Assembly (NCBI GenBank): GCA_937888665.1
Contig: CALBET010000337.1
Span: 1-5,275, forward strand
From: an uncultured Acidobacteriota bacterium
Lineage (GTDB): Bacteria > Acidobacteriota > Vicinamibacteria > Vicinamibacterales > UBA8438
Direction of reading: 5' to 3'
Length of the DNA: 5,275 nucleotides
Below, in pieces: positions 1-5,202 of this stretch (position 1 is the stretch's first letter; the number at the start of each line of letters is the position of its first letter). The notes under the pieces were generated by a model. It was not told where the DNA came from. It worked only from the letters and a program-made list of their open reading frames with translations, and ran no database searches. A program made the position numbers and the translations under genes.

Positions 1-1
1 C

Positions 2-1060
2 GGGGCGATCACCATCCTGTTCGTGGTCAGCGAGTTCTGGATCAACGCCACCGCGCCGGACGGCCACCGCGGACTGGTGATGGGCATCTATTCAACCGTG
101 CTGTCGGCCGGCTTCGCGCAGGGGACCTGGCGGCTCCGGGCCCGGGCGCTCGCCTCCTCGCGAAATCTGGCACCGGTGTTGCCAGTACTGGCCGGTCTGC
201 TGGTGGGCGTGGTCGGGCTCTGGTTTCCGAACGTCCTGGGCGCCGGCTACCGGGCCGTCGACGGTGCGTTGCACGGACGGTTTCCGTGGGAGGCGCTGCT
301 GCTGCTCGGGGTGCTGAAGATGGTCACCGCCTCGGCCTGTTTCAGCGCCGGGGTGCCGGGGGGGATGTTTGCCCCGACGCTGTTCATCGGCGCGACGATC
401 GGCGGCGGCGTCGGCGCGCTGGCGGAACTCTATTGGCCGTTCGCGAACAGCCCGGACGGCGCTTACGTTCTGGTCGGGATGGGGACGTTCTTCGCCGGAC
501 TGTTCCGGTCTCCGATGACCTCCATCTTCATGATCTTCGAGGTGAGCGCCAGCTACGTCATCATCCTGCCGGTGATGATCGCCAACACCATCGCCTATCT
601 GGTGTCCCGGCGTCTCCAGCACGAGTCGCTGCTCGAGGTGGTGGCCCGTCAGGACGGGCTCCACCTGCCGTCGTTCGAGGCGCTCCGGGAGAGTCCGCCG
701 CTGACGGTCGAGGCGGCGATGTCGACCAGTGGCCGCATGCTGGATGCGGCGCTGGCTCCGCCCGAGGCGGTCGAGCGGATGACGCAGGACGGACTGGCCC
801 ACGCCGTGGTCCGGACGTCCGAGGACGACTGGGGACGGGTGAGCCTGGCCACCCTCGCAGCCCATGCCCCGTCCGGCGGGACCCTCGCTGCCGCCGCGGC
901 GGTCGAGGCGGTCCTGCGCACCTACCCGGACGCCTCGCTGGATACCGCGATGCACCTGCTGGCCCGCAGCCCGATCCTCCTGGTCTCCAGCCGCGCCAAC
1001 CCGCACGAGGTGCTGGGCACGCTGACGCTGGAGGACATCGTGCGCGCCTACGGGCTTTGA
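2..1060 (+). CDS. Chimeric transporter ORF, 5' partial: MFS fragment joined in frame to the C-terminal half of a ClC chloride channel with CBS-like tail
   Basis: The frame is open from nt 2, so the gene starts outside the window; the GTG at 23 is only the first start-like codon inside it. Residues below are numbered from that GTG. Up to residue 34 (nt 124) the sequence reads as an MFS transporter around TM4-TM5: S-E-x-W-I-N, A-P, H-R-G-L-V-M-G-I-Y, then G-F-A-Q-G. From about residue 35 it reads as ClC. It has a hydrophobic segment with G-L-L-V-G-V-V-G (58-65), the GGMFAP anion-site motif (113-118, nt 359-376), V-G-M-G-T-F-F-A-G (151-159), and S-A-S-Y-V-I-I-L-P with Tyr178 at the place of the ClC central Tyr (Tyr445 in E. 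coli ClC). Residues ~228-345 look like a degenerate CBS pair; the second (~303-345) ends L-E-D-I-V-R-A-Y. ClC helices carrying the GSGIP and GREGP motifs are absent in the window and would have to lie upstream of MFS sequence, so chloride transport is doubtful. It may be a true fusion, a deletion product or an assembly artefact. ClC assignment is strong; MFS assignment is good. Confidence 0.82.
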   Translation, partial: GAITILFVVSEFWINATAPDGHRGLVMGIYSTVLSAGFAQGTWRLRARALASSRNLAPVLPVLAGLLVGVVGLWFPNVLGAGYRAVDGALHGRFPWEALLLLGVLKMVTASACFSAGVPGGMFAPTLFIGATIGGGVGALAELYWPFANSPDGAYVLVGMGTFFAGLFRSPMTSIFMIFEVSASYVIILPVMIANTIAYLVSRRLQHESLLEVVARQDGLHLPSFEALRESPPLTVEAAMSTSGRMLDAALAPPEAVERMTQDGLAHAVVRTSEDDWGRVSLATLAAHAPSGGTLAAAAAVEAVLRTYPDASLDTAMHLLARSPILLVSSRANPHEVLGTLTLEDIVRAYGL

Positions 1061-1079
1061 CCCGTTCGTGCTGTGGGGC

Positions 1080-1106
1080 CGCGAACAGGTCAGTTCTGTT
1101 CTCGCG
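1080..1106 (+). terminator. Possible weak hairpin terminator after the ClC reading frame
   Basis: A perfect inverted repeat GAACAG/CTGTTC (1083-1088 and 1096-1101, 7-nt loop) begins 22 nt after the stop codon. It extends by three more pairs (1080-1082 with 1104-1106) across a 2-nt bulge. No T-tract follows, so a Rho-independent terminator is not well supported. It could be a chance repeat or a protein-binding palindrome. Confidence 0.25.
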
Positions 1107-1196
1107 TCGTCAACGATGGCGTATGCTCGTCACGATCACCCGACCTGCCGGGTCGCCTTGCGGGTGGTGTACGCCCCGGGTGTCCGCCAGGTGACG

Positions 1197-1404
1197 ATGC
1201 GCTTGTTTCCCCCCGAATTCGAGCCCAAGCTCGCAACCACGCTTCGCGAAGGATACTCGGCGGACGGTCTCCGGAGTGGTGGCGGAGTTCGGATACGTGG
1301 GGCTGGCGGTCGCGACGCTGATGGCCGGCTGACTTCTCGCGATCATGGCCTTCGGGCGACTCGGGGACGTCATCCGGTTCATCCCGTACCCGAGGCCAGT
1401 GACT
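1197..1404 (+). pseudogene. Remnant of a SulP-family anion permease (N-terminal part only, frameshifted and interrupted)
   Basis: Two blocks of SulP-like sequence lie next to each other in different frames. Block 1 (from ATG 1197 to about 1265) reads like a SulP N-terminus: F-x-P-K-L, then T-T-L-R-E-G-Y-S. Block 2 (about 1267-1404, frame shifted by one) reads V-S-G-V-V-A-E-F-G-Y, G-L-A-V-A-T-L-M-A-G, then a TGA stop at 1330-1332, then L-L-A-I-M, G-R-L-G-D-V-I-R-F-I-P-Y-P. In intact SulP proteins the match to block 2 lies roughly 65-70 residues further on, so about 200 bp including the first membrane helices has been lost out of frame. After I-P-Y-P the match fades and the rest of the permease is missing. 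This would have been a sulfate/bicarbonate/dicarboxylate-type inner-membrane transporter; the product cannot be functional. The family call rests on recalled family patterns, not a search. Confidence 0.72.
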
Positions 1405-1429
1405 TGTCGCGACGGCCCTCGTCTATGAT
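1399..1429 (+). promoter_or_regulatory. Candidate sigma70-like promoter for the STAS gene
   Basis: TATGAT at 1424-1429 matches five of six bases of the -10 consensus. The best -35 partner is GTGACT at 1399-1404 (four of six, 19-nt spacer); TTGTCG at 1404-1409 is too close (14 nt). It lies 78 nt before the chosen STAS start, at the end of the sulP remnant. A short palindrome, GACCG-C-CGGTC, follows at 1447-1457. This is pattern matching in GC-rich DNA and is weak. Confidence 0.25.
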
Positions 1430-1492
1430 CAGAGATCCATCGACTGGACCGCCGGTCGTCGGGTGTTTGGTCGAGCACAAGAAGGCTTCCCG

Positions 1493-1497
1493 AGGAG
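1493..1497 (+). promoter_or_regulatory. Shine-Dalgarno site that decides the STAS start
   Basis: AGGAG lies 10 nt before ATG 1508 but only 1 nt before the in-frame ATG at 1499, and downstream of the more distant GTG at 1463. Spacing therefore favours 1508 as the translation start. Confidence 0.6.
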
Positions 1498-1507
1498 AAT
1501 GACTAGA

Positions 1508-1822
1508 ATGCGATGCACTGAACGGCAACGCGAGGGCACAACCTCCATCGTCACGGTGACCAGCACTCCCGAGTTGGGCGACATCGACTCGAACGTCACG
1601 TCCACAGTCACGGAGATCGCCGAGACCTCCCCGGGGCGACTAGTACTCGACATGACACTGGTGTCGTCTCTGGATAGCTACGAACTGGGCGACCTACTGG
1701 GCGCGCAGCAAGCGGCACGAAAGAGCGACTGCTCGGTGGAGCTGCGCAACGTGCAGCCGCGGGTCAGAGAAGTGCTTGTGGCGATGAACCTGGCCAAGGT
1801 GTTCGAGCTGACGACCGACTGA
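1508..1822 (+). CDS. Stand-alone STAS domain protein, anti-sigma-factor-antagonist type
   Basis: A 104-residue cytoplasmic protein consisting of one STAS domain, the usual size for SpoIIAA/RsbV-like antagonists. Visible elements are an N-terminal beta region (residues ~13-22), the strand R-L-V-L-D-M (44-49), the loop L-D-S-Y-E-L-G (55-61), an alpha helix with L-L-G-A-Q-Q-A-A-R (63-71), the strand V-E-L-R-N-V (77-82), and the ending P-R-V-R-E-V-L ... L-A-K-V-F-E-L (84-101), which is very typical of the family. Family members bind an anti-sigma factor kinase and are switched off by phosphorylation of a Ser/Thr in a D-S-(S/T)-G loop. Here the loop is D56-S57-Y58-E59, so the usual second Ser/Thr and the Gly are replaced. 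No anti-sigma kinase or sigma factor is in view. It converges on the mscS-like gene. It could instead be an MlaB-like partner of the nearby Mla operon, but it is on the opposite strand and not in that operon. It does not look like the C-terminal STAS of the upstream SulP remnant. Confidence 0.85.
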   Translation: MRCTERQREGTTSIVTVTSTPELGDIDSNVTSTVTEIAETSPGRLVLDMTLVSSLDSYELGDLLGAQQAARKSDCSVELRNVQPRVREVLVAMNLAKVFELTTD

Positions 1823-1854
1823 CGAGAGCGCATCACCGGGAAGCGGATCCGGCG

Positions 1855-2862
1855 CTACTTTTCAACGATCCGGTTGTCGGACTCGGCGGGCGACCCGCCC
1901 GTCGTGACCTCGCGAACCACGGCGGCGCATTCCTCCCGAACGAGCTGCCGCAGAGCCTCGCGATCGATCTCGCCCGCCTTGGCCCCGCGAGCAATTGCCG
2001 GATCGCCAAAGTAGACGGTGCGATGCGGAAAGGGAATCTCCACGCCCTCACGGTCGAAGGTCTTCTTGATCCGGAGGTTGATCTCGCGACCCACCATCCA
2101 TTGCTTGCCTGGCTCGGTCTGGATCCGCATCTTGATGACGACGGCCGAGTCCGCGAACCGGTCGACACCCAGTACGTCGAGCGGCACCGTGATCAGTGTC
2201 TTCCACTCGGGCTCCTCGGCAATCTCGGCGCCAATCTGACGCAACAACCCCATGACCCGCTCGGGATCTTCCTTGTAGGCGATGCTCACGTCGAAGACGT
2301 AGTTGGAGAACTGCTGGGTGCGGTTGGACAGCGTGGTGATGGCGCCGTTCGGGAAGACGTGGACGGTGCCCTCGAAGTCGCGCAGCACCGTCGTCCGCAG
2401 GTTGACCTCCTGCACGGCGCCGCCCGTGCCGTTGATGGTAGCCACGTCGCCGACCCGGATCTGGTTCTCGAGCAGCATGAACGCGCCGCTGATCACGTCG
2501 CGCACGAGATTCTGGGCCCCGAACCCGATCGCCAGGCCCGCCACACCGGCACCCGCGAGCAGGGGCACGACATCGAACCCGGCCTCCCGGAGTGCCATGA
2601 CGACCGCGATACTCCAGATGACGATCTCGGCTGCCTTGGCGGCGATGGCCGCCAAAGTGGAGATCCGTTTGTTGTGCTCTTCGTTGGCGCCCCGGTCGTG
2701 GGGGTCGTCCTCCTCCAACAGGGAGGAACCACCCGCTCTGATAATCCTTTTCGCCAGGAAGGCCGCGAGCAGGGCGATGATCAGGATCACCACGACCCGC
2801 GTCGCCCGGACCAGCAGCGGCTGTATCTCGCTGTTCAACCAGAACTCGGGCAAAGTCTGCAT
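1855..2862 (-). CDS. MscS-family small-conductance mechanosensitive channel
   Basis: A 335-residue inner-membrane channel protein, somewhat longer than E. coli MscS (286). TM1 is at about residues 19-38, TM2 at 76-92 and the pore helix TM3 at about 97-128. A charged linker (50-67) separates TM1 and TM2. TM3 carries the Gly/Ala packing pattern G-A-G-V-A-G-L-A-I-G-F-G-A-Q-N (104-118), followed by the conserved I-S-G, L-L-E-N-Q-I-R-V-G-D (130-139) entering the beta domain. P-N-G-A-I-T-T-L-S-N-R (171-181) is the usual beta-domain signature. The C-terminal alpha/beta cage ends near I-P-F-P-H-R-T-V (276-283), and a polar tail of about 50 residues follows. MscS channels open under membrane tension and release solutes on osmotic downshift. 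The ATG at 2862 has only a weak purine-rich AGAGAG-type site upstream. It lies 159 bp downstream of the mlaD stop on the same strand, and no clear promoter or terminator is visible in that gap, so read-through from the mla operon is possible. The stop faces the STAS stop across 32 bp with no convincing hairpin. Confidence 0.93.
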   Translation of the reverse strand: MQTLPEFWLNSEIQPLLVRATRVVVILIIALLAAFLAKRIIRAGGSSLLEEDDPHDRGANEEHNKRISTLAAIAAKAAEIVIWSIAVVMALREAGFDVVPLLAGAGVAGLAIGFGAQNLVRDVISGAFMLLENQIRVGDVATINGTGGAVQEVNLRTTVLRDFEGTVHVFPNGAITTLSNRTQQFSNYVFDVSIAYKEDPERVMGLLRQIGAEIAEEPEWKTLITVPLDVLGVDRFADSAVVIKMRIQTEPGKQWMVGREINLRIKKTFDREGVEIPFPHRTVYFGDPAIARGAKAGEIDREALRQLVREECAAVVREVTTGGSPAESDNRIVEK

Positions 2863-3021
2863 CGGCTAAATTCTCTCTGTGTCGACGCGGCGCCTTGGTA
2901 GTCGTGCCCGTGGCAAGCGCCCTCCGCAGCGGTCAGCGGACCTTCGCGGCGGCCATCCGGCCTCCTGCGGATGATCAGTTCCTCGCACCCGCGGCTGCCG
3001 GGTCTGAGACTGCAGCAGTGT

Positions 3022-4422
3022 TCACGGCGTGGCAGAGCGGTCCAGCCGCTCGGGATCGACGAAGACGGTCAGCGCGACGCCGCTCCAGCGACCATCACCC
3101 GAGGGACTGCCTTCGGCATCGGCTCCGATCGGCATCGTGCCGGTCAACGTGGCTGATCGGCGGAACGTGCGTGTCAGGTAGCCGCGGACGGTGTCCGCAC
3201 GCCCCTGCGCCGTGATAAACTCCTGGCCCCGTCCGCCACCAGTGGCGTAGCCTTCGACGACCAGCGGACTGTCCCGCGGGTAGCGCAACAGTTCGCTCAT
3301 CGCTTCGTCGAGCCGTCGTTTTGCGTCGTCGTTTAGGGTGAGGTCGCCCGGGTCTGGGCCGAACAGCAGGTCGCCATCGAGCCAGATACGTAGTGGGGTG
3401 TACCGGTCGGAGCGCAACAGTTCGCGATACTCGTCGATGGTCAACTCGTCGAGGTTGAAGAACCCCCGGTCCGTGAAGAAGCCGCTGAACAGCCAGTTGC
3501 GTTTCAGGGCTTCGGTGTTCTCCGCCAGGTCGGACATCGCCTCTCGGGCCTGCACCATGGCGTCGCTCGCATCCGCGAGGAGCTGGTTGGTGGCGCTGTC
3601 CGGCTCGGCGTACCCCTTGACGATCTGCTGGACCTCCTCCGCGCTGCCCCGGACCGCTCGCAGCGTCGCCTCGGTTTCTCGCGCGATTCCCGTGACGTGC
3701 GTGTAGAGCGCCTCGTCCGTGAGCAACTTGCCGACGGTGCCTTCCCCGGCCGCGATGTGGGCCACCACGCTCCGCGTCTCGGCCGCCACGCCCTGGGTCT
3801 CGGCCAGGAGTCCCCGCGCGTCGGTTACGAACAAAGCGCTCGCCTCGGTGACCGTCCGGACGTTGTCGTTCACGTTGTCGATGAGTCGGGTGGTGGTCGC
3901 GACTGTCTCGGTCAGACCGAGGAACGTCTCGGACGCCTGACGCCGCAGGATGAGCAGTTCCTCGGTGACCGTCCGGAAGGTGTTGCGTCCCTCCTCGACC
4001 AGGTCGGCGAACTCGATCGCGTCGATCCCGCGGATAGTCCCGCCACCCGGCACCGTCGGCGCGTCATCACTCCCGGACCGTATCTGGATGAAGACCGACC
4101 CCAGCAGCCCGTCGGTGAGAATCGCGGCCACGGAATCGGTCCGCACCAGCGAATGCAGATCTTCGCGGACCCGCATCCGCACCTGGAACCGTCCGCCTGG
4201 GCTCGGCGGGATCTCGATCTCCAGCACTTCCCCGGCCGCGAAACCGGCGAGCCGGACATTGGTGCTGATCTGGACGCCGGTCACGTTGCCGAAATCCGCC
4301 ACGACTTCGAAATTGTCGGTAAACAGCAACCGGCGGTCGCCAATCATGAAGAGCCCGACGGCAAGCAGCAACAACCCCCCGACGACGAACGTACCTACCA
4401 GAGCCAACCGTGGAGTACCCAT
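3022..4422 (-). CDS. mlaD: MlaD-like MCE domain protein with long helical region and C-terminal OmpA-like domain
   Basis: A 466-residue protein, far longer than E. coli MlaD (183). Residues ~6-27 form one N-terminal membrane anchor with no cleavage site seen. An MCE/MlaD domain follows at ~38-117, with V-R-L-A-G-F-A-A-G-E-V (57-67), L-T-D-G-L-L-G-S-V-F-I-Q-I (102-114). Residues ~140-305 are rich in Ala, Thr, Glu and Arg and look like continuous helix or coiled coil, broken by G-E-G-T-V-G-K-L-L-T-D (226-236), a motif common in long MlaD-family proteins. A conserved-looking N-W-L-F-S-G-F-F (309-316) precedes an OmpA-like domain at ~345-456 (L-V-V-E-G-Y-A-T-G, 387-395; Q-G-R-A-D-T-V-R, 406-413). 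The Asp that binds diaminopimelate in OmpA domains is Thr394 here, while the Arg is kept (Arg408). MCE proteins are the periplasmic substrate-binding, lipid-channelling part of ABC phospholipid transporters. It follows mlaF by 30 bp, with GAAAGGA (4435-4441) 12 nt before the ATG. The start places the anchor correctly. Strong family call; exact lipid and transport direction unknown. Confidence 0.9.
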   Translation of the reverse strand: MGTPRLALVGTFVVGGLLLLAVGLFMIGDRRLLFTDNFEVVADFGNVTGVQISTNVRLAGFAAGEVLEIEIPPSPGGRFQVRMRVREDLHSLVRTDSVAAILTDGLLGSVFIQIRSGSDDAPTVPGGGTIRGIDAIEFADLVEEGRNTFRTVTEELLILRRQASETFLGLTETVATTTRLIDNVNDNVRTVTEASALFVTDARGLLAETQGVAAETRSVVAHIAAGEGTVGKLLTDEALYTHVTGIARETEATLRAVRGSAEEVQQIVKGYAEPDSATNQLLADASDAMVQAREAMSDLAENTEALKRNWLFSGFFTDRGFFNLDELTIDEYRELLRSDRYTPLRIWLDGDLLFGPDPGDLTLNDDAKRRLDEAMSELLRYPRDSPLVVEGYATGGGRGQEFITAQGRADTVRGYLTRTFRRSATLTGTMPIGADAEGSPSGDGRWSGVALTVFVDPERLDRSATP

Positions 4423-4452
4423 TGTTCTTTTTCGTCCTTTCTTCCCGCCCCG

Positions 4453-5202
4453 TCACCCGCCGGCTTCCGAGTGCATGAACCGTGTGACCAGCGCGTGTTC
4501 GCTCGCTTCCAGCTCGACCACGCTCCCTTGGACCAGGACTCGGCCCTCGTGCAGGAACACGAGCGTGTCACCGATACGCCGCGCGCTCGGGATGTTGTGC
4601 GTCACCACGATCAGTGTCGTGCCGAGGTTTCGCTTGACTGACACGAGCAGGTCGTCGATCTCCTCCGACGTGATCGGGTCCAGGCCCGCGCTCGGCTCGT
4701 CCACAAGCAGGATCGACGGGTCGAGCGCCATGGCGCGCGCGAGGCCGGCCCGTTTCTTCATGCCACCCGACAGCTCGGCCGGCATCTTGTCGAGGGCGTG
4801 CTCCAGCCCGACCTGGGACAGTTTCTCGCGCACCCGTGTCCGGATCTCCGCTTCTGGAAGCTCGGTGTGCCGTCGCAACGGGAAACCGACGTTGTCCCCG
4901 ACCGTGATCGAATCAAACAACGCGGCGTTCTGAAACAGGAAGCCGATGTGGCGGCGCACGTCAGCCAGGGCTGACCCGGTGAGCGCGGTGATCTCCTCTC
5001 CCTCGACGAACACACGTCCAGCGTCAGGTTGGAGCAGCCCGACCACATGCTTGAGCATCACGCTCTTGCCGGTGCCGCTCCGACCGAGCACCACGGTCGC
5101 CTCGCCTCGCGGGATCGCGATCGACACGTCGTCGAGGACACGGAGGGCACCAAACGCCTTCGAGACGTGCTCCAGGCGGATGACGGGACCGTCGTAGGTC
5201 AC
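4453..5202 (-). CDS. mlaF: MlaF-like ABC transporter ATPase for phospholipid transport
   Basis: A 249-residue ATP-binding subunit of normal length with all ABC motifs: Walker A G-R-S-G-T-G-K-S (40-47), Q-loop Gln91, signature L-S-G-G-M (144-148) followed by K-K-R, Walker B I-L-L-V-D-E-P (164-170) with catalytic Glu169, D-loop S-A-G-L-D (171-175) and H-loop His202. L-S-G-G-M-x-x-R and D-P-I-T after the D-loop (175-178) are typical of the MlaF/Ttg2A/MceG type. It hydrolyses ATP in the cytoplasm to drive the MlaE permease, with MlaD as the periplasmic component. The start is GTG at 5202, sharing the four bases GTGA (5199-5202) with the mlaE stop, which suggests translational coupling. A GGAG site (5211-5214 on the complement) lies 8 nt before the GTG. 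All catalytic residues are present, so it should be active. Confidence 0.96.
   Translation of the reverse strand: MTYDGPVIRLEHVSKAFGALRVLDDVSIAIPRGEATVVLGRSGTGKSVMLKHVVGLLQPDAGRVFVEGEEITALTGSALADVRRHIGFLFQNAALFDSITVGDNVGFPLRRHTELPEAEIRTRVREKLSQVGLEHALDKMPAELSGGMKKRAGLARAMALDPSILLVDEPSAGLDPITSEEIDDLLVSVKRNLGTTLIVVTHNIPSARRIGDTLVFLHEGRVLVQGSVVELEASEHALVTRFMHSEAGG

Larger units (their letters stand above)
1061..1507. other. 447-bp interval without an intact gene
   Basis: This interval separates the ClC-like stop from the STAS start. It contains the weak hairpin at 1080-1106, about 90 bp (1107-1196) with nothing recognisable, the sulP remnant (1197-1404), the candidate promoter around 1399-1429, and a leader with a short palindrome (GACCG-C-CGGTC, 1447-1457) and the STAS ribosome-binding site. 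Longer open frames here cross the remnant out of register and do not look like genes. Confidence 0.6.

Noticed and set aside
92..1006. 304-codon open frame on the complement of the ClC-like region
   Set aside because: It is a GC-rich shadow with Arg/Gly/His/Gln-rich composition and no domain pattern, while the + strand shows clear ClC motifs.
1083..1101. LexA-type SOS box at GAACAG-N7-CTGTTC
   Set aside because: The half-site spacing does not fit the known GAAC-N4-GTTC or GTTC-N7-GTTC boxes, and no SOS gene is nearby.
286..1194. 302-codon + strand frame running past the ClC-like stop
   Set aside because: It is an out-of-register reading of the ClC-like gene, rich in Arg, Gly and Ala with no membrane segments.
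1068..1502. 144-codon + frame covering the gap before STAS
   Set aside because: Only its part around 1197-1265 matches anything (SulP N-terminus). The rest is sulP remnant read in the wrong frame, so it is not a gene of its own.
1823..1854. Possible bidirectional terminator between the convergent STAS and mscS genes
   Set aside because: Only short self-complementary pieces (CCGG, CGGATCCG) are present, with no stable stem and T-tract.
2023..2901. 292-codon + frame opposite the mscS-like gene
   Set aside because: It is antisense to a well-supported MscS gene and has low-complexity Asp/His/Gly/Arg composition typical of a shadow.
2863..3021. Terminator or promoter between mlaD and the mscS-like gene
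   Set aside because: A TCCGC/GCGGA repeat and a lone TTGCCA on the complement were seen, but there is no T-run and no -10 box at correct spacing.
3697..4641. 314-codon + frame opposite mlaD and mlaF
   Set aside because: It spans the two minus-strand genes and their gap, with no family pattern; both real genes carry strong motifs.
3950..4933. 327-codon + frame opposite mlaD and mlaF
   Set aside because: It is Ser/Arg/Thr-rich shadow composition with no recognisable domain.
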